A DNA stretch of 64,000 nt from Streptomyces sp. HNM0575 (GTDB lineage: Bacteria; Actinomycetota; Actinomycetes; Streptomycetales; Streptomycetaceae). Below, in pieces: positions 10,582-19,070 of the stretch. The stretch covers positions 608,522 to 672,521 of the forward strand of contig NZ_JAASAG010000003.1 of the NCBI RefSeq assembly GCF_012726265.1, written 5' to 3'. The notes beneath the pieces are model-generated. The model had not been told where the DNA came from, did no database searches, and saw only the letters and a program-made list of their open reading frames with translations. The first letter of the stretch is position 1; every line of letters begins with the position of its first letter. The translations under genes and the position numbers were made by a program.

Positions 10582-11424
10582 TCACCGGCCGAAGAGCGGC
10601 TCCAGCCTGGCGGCGGTCTCAGACAGCGCACCGCGCAGCGCCAGCACTTCCTCCCGCGCCACCACGAACGTGACGGTCGAGATGCTGACCGCGCCGACGA
10701 CCTGGTGACCGGCGGCGCGCACGGGCACAGCGACGCATCTGACGTTGGCCTCGTTCTCCTCCTCGTCCAGCGCGTACCCCTCCTCCCGTACCTGCGCCAG
10801 CTCCGCCTCCAGCCCGGCACGGGTGGTGATCGTCGCGGGCGTACGGCGCTCCAGGCCGGTGCGCTCGACCAGGCCGTCCAGGCTCTGCGCGTCCAGCCCG
10901 GACAGGACGCACTTCCCGATCGCCGTCGAGTGCAGCGGCTGGTACATGCCCACCCGCGAGGCCATCGCGAACGGCTGGTCGCCCTCGACCTTGTGCGTGT
11001 AGACGATGCGGTCGCCGCTGCGCACGCCGACGTGGACGGTCTGGCGCACCTCCTTCTGGAGCTCGACGAGCACGCGCTCGATGCTCTCGCCGCTGCCGGA
11101 ACCGGTGACGGCGGCGCCCAGCGCGCGCACCGCGGGACCTATGCCGTAGCTGCCGCCCTCGTGCGCGACAGCCCAGCCCTCCTCGGTCAGTACGCGCAGC
11201 AGCCGGTGCGCGGTCGGCTTCGACAGCCCCGCGGAGGCGGCGAGCCGCGCGAGCGGCACCGGTGCCTGGGAGGAGCAGAGCACGTCGATCAGCCGGAGCA
11301 GCCGCCGCGGGCCGGCTCCGTCGCCGCTGCGGGCGCGGCCCCTGTGGCCGTCGCCGCCGGGGCCGCCGTCTCCGCCGCCGGGCGAGTCACGTGAGGTCGG
11401 GTCGGTCGGAGTCATTGACACCAC
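10582..11424 (-). CDS. IclR-family transcriptional regulator
   Basis: Predicted 280-residue regulator. GTG 11424 is chosen because GGAGAG lies 6 nt upstream; ATG 11415 is an alternative. After a ~38-residue Gly/Arg-rich tail comes a winged helix-turn-helix (PRRLLRLIDVLCSSQAPVPL to AHRLLRVLTEEGWAV, ~residues 38-95). The typical IclR effector domain follows, with the SAIGKCVLSGL-type motif and a C-terminal region like VGAVSISTV. IclR proteins bind small sugar-acid or aromatic ligands. It is divergent from the polyol/sugar-acid operon starting at 11530, with palindromes in the gap, so it probably controls that operon and itself. Confidence 0.92.
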   Translation of the reverse strand: MVSMTPTDPTSRDSPGGGDGGPGGDGHRGRARSGDGAGPRRLLRLIDVLCSSQAPVPLARLAASAGLSKPTAHRLLRVLTEEGWAVAHEGGSYGIGPAVRALGAAVTGSGSGESIERVLVELQKEVRQTVHVGVRSGDRIVYTHKVEGDQPFAMASRVGMYQPLHSTAIGKCVLSGLDAQSLDGLVERTGLERRTPATITTRAGLEAELAQVREEGYALDEEENEANVRCVAVPVRAAGHQVVGAVSISTVTFVVAREEVLALRGALSETAARLEPLFGR

Positions 11425-11462
11425 CAGGCACTCTCCATAGGTTGCGGCAGGATTCTAGTTCC

Positions 11463-11487
11463 CGGAATTCCATTCCGCGAGACGGAA
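11463..11487. promoter_or_regulatory. Candidate IclR operator (overlapping palindromes)
   Basis: CGGAAT-TCC-ATTCCG (11463-11477) overlaps TTCCG-CGAGA-CGGAA (11473-11487) in the 105-bp gap between the divergent IclR and MFS genes. IclR-family sites are commonly short TTCC/GGAA-type palindromes, so the position and form fit. Binding is inferred, not shown. Confidence 0.55.
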
Positions 11488-11529
11488 AACCGGGGTGCCG
11501 TCGATGTGGCCGGCACGTGAGGAGGCCTT

Positions 11530-13014
11530 ATGACTGCGCAGGCAGAAGTGCGACACCTCTCGGACGTCGCCGCCAGACACGTACTGGCCAAGCACGGCAC
11601 CGACACGGGCCGCCGCACCGGGTGGCTGATGATCTCCACGATCCTGATCGAGGCGTGGGACCTGTACGCGATCTCCTTCCTCCTGCTCTTCGTCAAGGAG
11701 GACCTGCACCCCAGCGCGAGCATGCTCGGCCTGGCTTCGGCCGCCGTACAGCTGGGAGCGCTCATCGGCGCGGTGTGCGGGGGCTGGTTCGCCGACCGGT
11801 TCGGGCGCCGCAAGGTCTTCATCACCACGATGGTGCTGTTCGTGATCCTCGCGCTGGCCCAGGGGTTCGCGAACAGCATGTGGGAGCTGGTGATCATCCG
11901 GTTCCTGCTGGGGCTTCCGCTGGGCAGCGACATCTCCACCGGCTACACGTACATCATGGAGACGATGCCCAAGGGCAAGCGGGAAGTGATGGGCAACCGC
12001 TGGCAGGGCATGTTCGGCCTCGGCGAGATCGCCGCGATCGCCGTCATCACCGCGATGTACCTCGGCGGCATGGATCACAGCCTGCTGTGGCGGGTCGGCC
12101 TCGCGCTGGGCGCCGTGCCCGCGCTCGTCCTCCTCATCGGGCGCCTCGATGTACCGGACACCGCGCTGTGGCTCATCCAGCGCGGCAAGTTCAAGCAGGC
12201 CAAGACCGTCGCGAAGAAGATGTTCGACGACGATCTGCCGATGCTGCCCGACGAGGACTTCGCCATGGAGCGCCCGCGCACCCGTGACTTCCTCGCGGGC
12301 ATCCGCAGGGACCCCGTGCGCAGGCGGGCCAGCATCTTCGCCTGGATATCGAACGCGATGCAGGGCGCGGAGTTCGCCGCCTTCGCGTTCTATCTGCCGG
12401 TGATCCTCGTGCTCACCGGTGTGTCCGGCATCGGGGCCACCAACTTCATCACCGGGGCGATCTACGTCCTCGCCACCGTGAGCGGCTTCGTCGCCCCCGC
12501 CGTCACGCCCAAGCTGGGCCACCGCGGCATCGCCCGCTGGGGATTCGGCATGTCCTTCGTCTCGCTGCTGCTGGCCGCCCTCTTCCTCCACCTCGACTGG
12601 AAGGTGCTGGTGCCGTTCGCCGCGGCGGGTCTGATGTGGGGTCACTACTGGGCGGCCTCCAACGGCATGACCATCGCCTCGATGGTCGCGCCGAGCCGCT
12701 ACAAGGCGACGGCCTCCGGCTTCGGCTACGTCTTCGTGAAGCTCGCGGCCTTCGTGACGATCTTCCTCTTCCCGGTGCTGTTCGAGAACCTCGGTGTGCC
12801 GCTGGCCACCGTCATCGTCTCGGTGCTGTCGCTGACCGGCTATCTCGCGGCGACGTACGTGCTGCCCGAGGTGTACGGATATGTCGAGCAGGAGGACGAG
12901 GACGCGGGCGGGAAGGACGCCGGGAAGGACGCCGGGAACGAAGGCGGGGCCGCGGGCGGAGGCTCCGGCGGTGCCAGCGGCGGCGCCAAGTCCCTCGCGG
13001 AGGAGGGTTCTTGA
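11530..13014 (+). CDS. MFS transporter, probable sugar/polyol uptake
   Basis: Predicted 494-residue, ~12-helix membrane transporter, ATG 11530 preceded by GAGGAGGCC. The MFS motif A appears as GGWFADRFGRRK (~residue 80), and RFLLGLPLGSDISTGYTYIME resembles sugar-porter signature regions. The C-terminal ~45 residues are a Gly/Asp/Glu-rich cytosolic tail. It is the first gene of a four-gene operon with two sugar-alcohol/acid dehydrogenases and a hydroxyacid oxidase, so the substrate is probably a polyol, hexuronate or aldonate. Its stop overlaps the next start (TTGA at 13011-13014), indicating translational coupling. Divergent IclR regulator. Confidence 0.92.
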   Translation: MTAQAEVRHLSDVAARHVLAKHGTDTGRRTGWLMISTILIEAWDLYAISFLLLFVKEDLHPSASMLGLASAAVQLGALIGAVCGGWFADRFGRRKVFITTMVLFVILALAQGFANSMWELVIIRFLLGLPLGSDISTGYTYIMETMPKGKREVMGNRWQGMFGLGEIAAIAVITAMYLGGMDHSLLWRVGLALGAVPALVLLIGRLDVPDTALWLIQRGKFKQAKTVAKKMFDDDLPMLPDEDFAMERPRTRDFLAGIRRDPVRRRASIFAWISNAMQGAEFAAFAFYLPVILVLTGVSGIGATNFITGAIYVLATVSGFVAPAVTPKLGHRGIARWGFGMSFVSLLLAALFLHLDWKVLVPFAAAGLMWGHYWAASNGMTIASMVAPSRYKATASGFGYVFVKLAAFVTIFLFPVLFENLGVPLATVIVSVLSLTGYLAATYVLPEVYGYVEQEDEDAGGKDAGKDAGNEGGAAGGGSGGASGGAKSLAEEGS

Positions 13015-14552
13015 GCGCACACGGCGGTGTGCCCCGCATCGTGCACCTGGGCCTGGGCAATTTCCACCGTGCCCACCAGGCGCCGTACACCGAGGACGCG
13101 GCGGGCCGCGGCGACCCCTGGGAGATCACAGGGGTCGCCGGCACCACCCGCGGTGTCGTCGAGGCGCTGCACCGTCAGCGGATGCGCTACAGCGTCGTCA
13201 CCCTCGCGCCGGGCAGCACCCGTGTACGCCAAGTCGCAAGCATCACCGACGCGTTCGTGGCGGCCGACGAACCGATGCGGCCCGTACGGGAGATCGCCGA
13301 TCCGCGGACCCGGATCGTCTCCCTGACGGTCACGGAGAAGGGCTACGACATCAGCCCCCACACCGGACGTCTCGACCTGGATGCCCCGCACATACGGGCC
13401 GACCTGGAAGGGGGAGCCCCGCCGCGCAGCACCGTCGGCCGTCTCGCCGCCGGACTGCTGCGCCGGGTACTCGGCCCCGGCGCCCCCGTCACCGTGCTCA
13501 GCTGCGACAACATCACCGCCAACGGCGAAACCCTGCACGGGCTCGTGCGTGACTTCGCCGAGGCCATGCCGGGGCGCGACGGCGGTGAACTCCTCGCGTT
13601 CCTCCAGGAGTCGGTGACCTTCCCGGACACCATGGTCGACCGGATCGTGCCGGCCACGACGGACTTCCACCGGGGGCTGGCGGCCGAGGCGGGACACCGG
13701 GACGAGGTGCCCGTCCCCGCGGAGCCGTTCTCGATGTGGGTGATGCGCGACCGGTTCGCCGCGGGACGTCCCGCCTGGGAGGAGGCGGGCGCCGTGATGA
13801 CGGACCGGGTGCACGACTACGAGACCGTCAAGGTCCGCCTGCTGAACGGCAGTCACTCCCTCCTGGCCTACCTCGGGCTGCTCACCGGGCGAGCCCTGAT
13901 CGCGGACGCCGCCGCAGACCCCGGGCTCGGGCGTGCGGTGCGGCGCCTCGGCGACGAGTACGAGCCCACGCTCGGCCTTCCCGAGGGCTTCGACGTCGCC
14001 GCCTACCGCGCGGAGCTGGACGTACGCTTCGCCAACCGGCGGCTCGCGCACCGCACTTCACAGGTCGGTGCGGACGGTTCGCTCAAGCTCGCCCAGCGCG
14101 TGCCGGACGCCGCGCTGTGGCATCTGGACCGGGGCCGGGTACCGGCGGCGCTGGCGCTCACCGTCGCTGCGTGGCTGTGCTGCGCCGCATATCCGGAGCG
14201 GCTGGACGCGGATCGTACGGGAGTGCCCGCCGACCCCGGCGGTGAGCGGATACGCGCGCTGGCCGCCCGGTCCGGGGCGGCGGGCGGCAGCGGCGGCGGC
14301 AGTGCGCGGAGAGCGCGGCGCCTGGCCCACGCCTCGCTGGCCGACGAGGCGGTGCTGGGGCAACGGCTCGGCGAGCGCGGCGAGTTCACGGACACGGTGG
14401 CCGCGCTGCTGGAGACGCTGGAGACCGGGGGAGTGACGGCGGCGGTACGGGCGGTCTGCGAAGCCCCGTACGGGCAGGGGCCGTTGGAGCCCGGCGGGCC
14501 GAACGGGCCCGGAGAGAGCGGCGGTTCGCGGAAGACGGAGGCCCGGGAGTAG
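13011..14552 (+). CDS. Mannitol dehydrogenase family protein (polyol or fructuronate/mannonate oxidoreductase)
   Basis: Predicted 513-residue NAD-dependent long-chain polyol dehydrogenase. TTG 13011 is chosen: GGAGGAGG lies 6-13 nt upstream and it overlaps the transporter stop as TTGA. GTG 13029 is an alternative. The N-terminal Rossmann part begins VHLGLGNFHRAHQAPYTEDA. The catalytic Lys-Asn-His set of the family is present as Lys274, Asn279 and His282 (KVRLLNGSH). The C-terminus contains a Gly/Ser-rich linker near residue 425. Family members interconvert mannitol/fructose, arabinitol/xylulose, or mannonate/fructuronate; the exact substrate cannot be read from sequence. It works with the neighbouring transporter and idonate-dehydrogenase-like enzyme. 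Confidence 0.93.
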   Translation: MSAHGGVPRIVHLGLGNFHRAHQAPYTEDAAGRGDPWEITGVAGTTRGVVEALHRQRMRYSVVTLAPGSTRVRQVASITDAFVAADEPMRPVREIADPRTRIVSLTVTEKGYDISPHTGRLDLDAPHIRADLEGGAPPRSTVGRLAAGLLRRVLGPGAPVTVLSCDNITANGETLHGLVRDFAEAMPGRDGGELLAFLQESVTFPDTMVDRIVPATTDFHRGLAAEAGHRDEVPVPAEPFSMWVMRDRFAAGRPAWEEAGAVMTDRVHDYETVKVRLLNGSHSLLAYLGLLTGRALIADAAADPGLGRAVRRLGDEYEPTLGLPEGFDVAAYRAELDVRFANRRLAHRTSQVGADGSLKLAQRVPDAALWHLDRGRVPAALALTVAAWLCCAAYPERLDADRTGVPADPGGERIRALAARSGAAGGSGGGSARRARRLAHASLADEAVLGQRLGERGEFTDTVAALLETLETGGVTAAVRAVCEAPYGQGPLEPGGPNGPGESGGSRKTEARE

Positions 14553-14635
14553 CGCCACCTCCGTCGGGAGCGAGCCCGGCGGCGAGCAGGCATCAGGCAG
14601 CAGGCGGCTTCGAGCAGCAAGGCAGCAGCCAGCTA

Positions 14636-14666
14636 CGGACAGCAGCAAGACTCGGACAGCAGCAAG
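14636..14666. repeat. Short direct repeat upstream of dehydrogenase gene
   Basis: CGGACAGCAGCAAG occurs at 14636-14649 and 14653-14666, with further AGCAGCAAG copies nearby. The 147-bp gap between the mannitol-dehydrogenase and idonate-dehydrogenase-like genes is mostly this CAGCAG-rich sequence and encodes nothing obvious. Confidence 0.6.
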
Positions 14667-14699
14667 GCAGAGGAAGAGGCGGCAGGAAGGAGGCGTGCG

Positions 14700-15851
14700 G
14701 TGCGGGCCGTTGTCGTGCACGGTGCGGGCGATCTGCGCGTCGAGGAGCGCGCCGCTCCCCGCCCGCAGCCCGGCGAGGTGCTCCTCGCGATGACCCACGG
14801 CGGCGTCTGCGGCTCGGATCTGCACTACTACCGCGAGGGCGCGGTGGGTTCCTTCGCCCTGCGCGAGCCGCTGGTGCTCGGCCACGAGGTCGTGGGAAGG
14901 GTCGCCGAGGACCCCGCCGGGCGGTTTGCACCAGGCACACCCGTCGCCGTGCATCCGGGCACCTCGTGCCGTACGTGCCAGGAGTGCCGTCAGGGCTATC
15001 CCCAAGTCTGCCGCGAGGCGCGCTACTTGGGCTCCGCGGCGACGTTCCCCCACACCCAGGGCGGCTTCACCGGGCAACTGGCCGTCCCCGCCGGGCGCTT
15101 GCACGCGCTGCCCGGTGAACTCCCCCTCTCCAGAGCCGTGCTGGCCGAACCCCTCGCCGTCGCCCTGCACGCCCTGCGGCGCGCGGGCGGGGTGGCCGGG
15201 GCGCGGGTCCTCGTCAACGGCGCCGGGCCGATCGGGGCGCTGACCGCGGGTGCCGCCCGTGCGGGAGGCGCCGAGGAGGTGTGGGCGAGCGACATCCTGG
15301 AGCCGCAGCTGCGCATCGCCGGGCTCGCGGGGGCGGGCACGACCGTGCGGATCGGCGAGGACACGCTTCCGCCCGAGCACTTCGACGTGGTGATCGAGGC
15401 GTCCGGTGCGCCCGCGGCACCAGCCACGGTGATGGGCTCGGTGCGCAGACGCGGAGTGATCGTCCAGGTGGGATCAGCGCCCGCTGAGCCGGTGCGCGTG
15501 CCCTTCGGGCCCGTCGTGGCCAAGGAGATCGCGCTGCGCGGCACCTTCCGCTTCGAGAACGAACTGGACGCCGCCATCGCGATGCTGGCCTCCTCCGGCC
15601 GTCTGGAGGCGGTCGTCACCCGTACCTTCCCGCTGAGTGACGCGGTCGAGGCGATGGAGACCGCCGCCGACCCGGACGTCCCCGGGAAGGTGGTCCTCCT
15701 CCTCGACGGGGAAGACCCTTCCGCTTCCGGTACGGGCGGCGCCGCCGCAACCGGAACCAGAGGGCCCGCCGCCGCAGCCCCGGCTCCCGGGGGAAGTACG
15801 GGCGCGGGCCCGGACAGCACGACCGGCACCACACGGAGAGCAGCACCATGA
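14700..15851 (+). CDS. Zinc-dependent medium-chain dehydrogenase, L-idonate 5-dehydrogenase-like
   Basis: Predicted 383-residue Zn-dependent NAD(P) oxidoreductase, GTG 14700 behind GGAAGGAGG. Catalytic zinc residues: Cys37 (GGVCGSDLHYY) and His62-Glu63 (GHE). The structural zinc cysteines follow the C-x2-C-x2-C-x7-C pattern (Cys90, 93, 96, 104). The cofactor motif NGAGPIGAL is at ~residue 173. The HYYREGAVGSF stretch resembles L-idonate 5-dehydrogenases, which oxidise idonate to 5-ketogluconate. A ~45-residue Ala/Gly/Pro tail follows the catalytic domain. The stop overlaps the next start as ATGA. Other sorbitol/threonine-type substrates are possible. Confidence 0.9.
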   Translation: MRAVVVHGAGDLRVEERAAPRPQPGEVLLAMTHGGVCGSDLHYYREGAVGSFALREPLVLGHEVVGRVAEDPAGRFAPGTPVAVHPGTSCRTCQECRQGYPQVCREARYLGSAATFPHTQGGFTGQLAVPAGRLHALPGELPLSRAVLAEPLAVALHALRRAGGVAGARVLVNGAGPIGALTAGAARAGGAEEVWASDILEPQLRIAGLAGAGTTVRIGEDTLPPEHFDVVIEASGAPAAPATVMGSVRRRGVIVQVGSAPAEPVRVPFGPVVAKEIALRGTFRFENELDAAIAMLASSGRLEAVVTRTFPLSDAVEAMETAADPDVPGKVVLLLDGEDPSASGTGGAAATGTRGPAAAAPAPGGSTGAGPDSTTGTTRRAAP

Positions 15852-17101
15852 CCCGACTCGAACGGCGAATCCCGCGCCCCCGCGACCTCGCCCCCCTGCT
15901 GCGGCTGAAGACCCGGCCCAGGAGCGCCGTGGAGCGCAGGCTCGCGAACGCCCACACCATCTGGGATCTGCGCCGCATCGCCCGGCGCCGCACGCCGGCG
16001 GGCCCGTTCGACTACACCGACGGCGCCGCGGACGGCGAGGTCGGGGTGCGCCGTGCCCGGGAGGCCTTCGAGGACCTGGAGTTCCGGCCCGGCGTGCTGC
16101 GCGACGTCGAGCACGCCGACACTTCCACGACCGTGCTCGGAGGACGTTCCGCGCTGCCCTTCGGCCTGGCCCCCACCGGCTTCACGCGCATGATGCACTC
16201 CGCGGGCGAACGTGCCGTCGTGGCCGCCGCCGAGCAGGCCGGCATCCCGTACGCGCTGTCCACCGTCGGCACCACGTCGATCGAGCAGGTCGCCGAGACG
16301 GCGCCCGCGGCACGCAAGTGGTTCCAGCTGTATCTGTGGAGGGACCGCGACCTCTCCCGGGAGCTGGTCGCCAACGCCAAGGCCGCCGGATACGAGGCGC
16401 TCATCGTCACCGTCGACGTTCCCGTGAACGGCAACCGCCTGCGCGACCTGCGCAACGGCATGACGATCCCGCCTCAGCTGACGCTCAGGACGTTCCTCGA
16501 CGCCTCCTACCGCTGGGAGTGGTGGCTGAACTTCCTGACCACCGAGCCGTACACGTTCGCCTTCGACAAGGACGGCCACGGCGCGCTCACCGAACTCGTC
16601 AGCAAGCTCTACGACCCGACCGTCACCTTCGACGACCTGGAGTGGATACGCGAGGTGTGGGACGGCCCGATCATGGTCAAGGGCATCCAGACCGTGGCCG
16701 ACGCCCGGGCCGTCATGGACCACGGCGCGGACGGCGTGATCGTCTCCAACCACGGCGGGCGCCAGCTGGACCGGGCGCCGGTGCCGCTGCATCTGCTTCC
16801 CCGCATCGCCGAGGCGGTGGGGGAGCGCGGCACCGTCATGCTGGACACCGGGATCACGAACGGCGGCGACATCGTGGCCGCGCTGGCCCTGGGCGCCGAC
16901 TTCGCGCTCGTCGGCCGCGCGTATCTCTACGGGCTGATGGCCGGCGGCGAGGCGGGCGTGGCGCGCGCGATCGCCATCCTCGCCGCCGAGACCGAGCGCA
17001 CCATGAAGCTGCTCGGCGTCACCTCCGTCGGCGAACTCGGCCCGGACCACGTGCGGTTGATGACCAGGCGCGTCCCGGTCGCGGGAGACGGGAAGGGCTG
17101 A
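15848..17101 (+). CDS. lldD: FMN-dependent alpha-hydroxyacid dehydrogenase/oxidase, LldD2-like
   Basis: Predicted 417-residue FMN enzyme that oxidises a 2-hydroxyacid to a 2-ketoacid. From memory it closely resembles mycobacterial LldD2 (L-lactate dehydrogenase), including the starting region RRIPRPRDLAPLL, FDYTDGAAD, LPFGLAPTGFTRMMH and SNHGGRQLDRAPVPLHLLPR. The signature SNHGGRQ contains the active-site His (~302). ATG 15848 overlaps the upstream stop (ATGA). In this operon it may finish breakdown of a sugar acid to a keto acid, or simply oxidise lactate. Mycofactocin-type MftD was considered and rejected because the sequence resembles LldD2 and no mft genes are present. Confidence 0.92.
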   Translation: MTRLERRIPRPRDLAPLLRLKTRPRSAVERRLANAHTIWDLRRIARRRTPAGPFDYTDGAADGEVGVRRAREAFEDLEFRPGVLRDVEHADTSTTVLGGRSALPFGLAPTGFTRMMHSAGERAVVAAAEQAGIPYALSTVGTTSIEQVAETAPAARKWFQLYLWRDRDLSRELVANAKAAGYEALIVTVDVPVNGNRLRDLRNGMTIPPQLTLRTFLDASYRWEWWLNFLTTEPYTFAFDKDGHGALTELVSKLYDPTVTFDDLEWIREVWDGPIMVKGIQTVADARAVMDHGADGVIVSNHGGRQLDRAPVPLHLLPRIAEAVGERGTVMLDTGITNGGDIVAALALGADFALVGRAYLYGLMAGGEAGVARAIAILAAETERTMKLLGVTSVGELGPDHVRLMTRRVPVAGDGKG

Positions 17102-17391
17102 GGCGGCGGCGTCGCGGGGCGCCGTCCCGGTACGGGCCGGGACCGCTCCCTGTGCCGCTCCGGGTACCGCCTCCGCGAGCCCCACCCGGGGCTGGTGGCG
17201 GCCGTCCATCTGTGGAAGCGTGATCGCGGCGCTGCCGACGGGCAGCCCGTCGCACACGTCGCACCCACCGCATCAGCCGCACGCGCCGCACCCCGCGCGC
17301 CCGCACCGGCCGCGGAGCGCGCAGCACCGCGCCTCCGTCCGCGGTGCCGTGCCGGCACGCACCGCACCGCACCAGAGGAGCAGACCCCTTC

Positions 17392-18126
17392 ATGGACACC
17401 CCCGCCCACGCCGCCGTCCGCGTGCTGCCGACGGAGACGACCGGCGACACGGCCGAGCGCGAGGCCACGGTGGCCCTCCTTCCCGTCGGCAGCTACGAAC
17501 AGCACGGGCCGTACCTGCCGCTGTCCACGGACACGCTCATCGCATGCTCCGTGGCGGAGCGGGTCGCAGCCTCGTACCGGGTGCAGCCGCTGCCGCCGCT
17601 GACGGTCTCCTGCTCCCAGGAGCACGCGAGCTGGCCGGGGACGGTCAGCATCACCGCGGCCACCCTCGGCGCCGTCGTACGGGACATCGCGCACTCGCTG
17701 CGCCGCTCCGGGGTGGACAAGCTGGTCCTGGTCAACGGCCACGGCGGCAACTACGTGCTGCGGAACGTCGTGCAGGAGGCCACCGCCGAGGGGCACCGCA
17801 TGGCGCTCTTCCCCGTGGCCGCCGACTGGGAGGAGGCCGCGGCGAAGGCCGGGGTGGAGACGCCCGCACGCAGCGACATGCACGCCGGCGAGCTGGAGAC
17901 CTCGATCCTGCTGCACACCCGCCCCGACTGCATACGTGAGGGCTACGACACCGCCGACCACATCAGCGACGACCGGCGGCATCTGCACGCGCTCGGGCTC
18001 GGCCCGTACACCGAGTCGGGAGTCGTCGGCAGACCCTCGCTGGCCACGGCACGCAAGGGCGACGACGTGCTCACCGCGCTCGCCGCCGCATTCGCCGGCC
18101 ACCTTCGCGTACTGGAGTCCCGGTGA
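17392..18126 (+). CDS. Creatininase/ArfB-family hydrolase, putative FAPy deformylase
   Basis: Predicted 244-residue metal-dependent amidohydrolase. ATG 17392 follows AGAGGAG (17373-17380). Conserved metal and active-site residues: Glu36 and His38 in SYEQHG, Asp47 (LSTDT), His117 in NGHGGN and Glu167 in HAGELETS. The family includes creatininase, mycofactocin MftE and archaeal ArfB, which removes the formyl group from FAPy-ribosyl-phosphate after a type III GTP cyclohydrolase. A GTP cyclohydrolase predicted to stop at FAPy is encoded 7 kb away in the same cluster, and a RibD-C reductase overlaps this gene's stop (GTGA). The ArfB-like role is therefore the best inference, but it is not proven. 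The 290-bp gap upstream shows no gene. Confidence 0.88.
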   Translation: MDTPAHAAVRVLPTETTGDTAEREATVALLPVGSYEQHGPYLPLSTDTLIACSVAERVAASYRVQPLPPLTVSCSQEHASWPGTVSITAATLGAVVRDIAHSLRRSGVDKLVLVNGHGGNYVLRNVVQEATAEGHRMALFPVAADWEEAAAKAGVETPARSDMHAGELETSILLHTRPDCIREGYDTADHISDDRRHLHALGLGPYTESGVVGRPSLATARKGDDVLTALAAAFAGHLRVLESR

Positions 18127-19070
18127 CGACGTCGGACCGGCACGCAACGGCGGCCGCCAGGGCCGAAGCCGGAGCCGAAGCCGGAGCCGGAACCGGCCCG
18201 GCCGACGGGACAGGGACGCTCGACGGCGAGGCGGCCTGGGAACTGCTGCTGCCCGTGCGCACCCCCGCGGACGCCGCCGGGGCCGGGCTCGTACGGGGCG
18301 AGGACGGAGCGTGGCGCTGGAGCCGGGCCGCCTCGGCCGAGGCGCAGACCCTCGCCTCCCTCTACACCCCGCTCTGCCTCGCCGGCGCCGACGTGGGGTT
18401 CGCCCAGCTCGGCCAGAGCATCGACGGCTTCATCGCCACCCGCACCGGCCACTCCAACTACGTCACGGGCGAAGAGGACCGGCTCCACCTGCACCGGCTG
18501 CGTGCCCTGTCGGACGCCGTGCTCGTCGGCGCGGGCACCACGGTCGCCGACGATCCGCAGCTGACGGTGCGCGCCTGCGCCGGCGCCAGCCCCGTGCGCG
18601 TCGTGCTCGACCCGAGCGGCCGAGCCGGCCGGGACAGGCCGGACGCGAAGGTCTTCACCGACGGGCGGGCGAGGACGCTGCGCCTCGTCGGACAGGACGC
18701 GGGAGCGGGTGACGGCGCCGCCGGCCGGGCCCGTGACCGCGGCGAGGAGACCGTCGAACTCCCGCGCGGCGACGCCGGGTTCGAGCCGCGGCTAATACTG
18801 GAGACCCTCGCCCGCCGCGGCCTTCGCCGGATACTTGTGGAGGGCGGCGGCGCGACGGTGTCCGGGTTCCTCCGCGCGGAAGTGCTGCACCGGCTGTACG
18901 TCACGGTCGCGCCGGTCCTCCTCGGAGACGGCGTACCCGGGCTCCGCTTCCCAGGGCCCGTACGGATGGGGGAGGCCCTGTGGCCCCGGGCCCGTTCCTT
19001 CCGCCTCGGCACGGACATGCTCTTCGAACTCGACCTCCGGCACCTCGCGAGCGGCCCCGCGCCCGCGTGA
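18123..19070 (+). CDS. RibD C-terminal-domain / dihydrofolate-reductase-fold reductase
   Basis: Predicted 315-residue NADPH-dependent reductase; GTG 18123 overlaps the preceding stop (GTGA), so the two are translationally coupled. The first ~85 residues are Ala/Gly-rich and poorly conserved. The RibD-C domain (~95-310) shows GQSIDGFIATRTGHS, VGAGTTVADDPQLT and LVEGGGATVSGFL. In riboflavin synthesis this fold reduces the ribosyl side chain of the pyrimidine intermediate to ribityl. There is no RibD deaminase domain. Next to a predicted deformylase, it suggests that a ribosylaminopyrimidine is reduced here. Its last 279 bp are antisense to the end of the convergent membrane-protein gene. Confidence 0.9.
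   Translation: MTTSDRHATAAARAEAGAEAGAGTGPADGTGTLDGEAAWELLLPVRTPADAAGAGLVRGEDGAWRWSRAASAEAQTLASLYTPLCLAGADVGFAQLGQSIDGFIATRTGHSNYVTGEEDRLHLHRLRALSDAVLVGAGTTVADDPQLTVRACAGASPVRVVLDPSGRAGRDRPDAKVFTDGRARTLRLVGQDAGAGDGAAGRARDRGEETVELPRGDAGFEPRLILETLARRGLRRILVEGGGATVSGFLRAEVLHRLYVTVAPVLLGDGVPGLRFPGPVRMGEALWPRARSFRLGTDMLFELDLRHLASGPAPA

Noticed and set aside
15848..18126. LldD-like oxidase plus creatininase-like protein as mycofactocin genes (MftD/MftE).
   Set aside because: The oxidase matches LldD2 not MftD, no MftA peptide, MftB or MftC radical SAM gene is present, and the creatininase-like gene is coupled to a RibD-C reductase.
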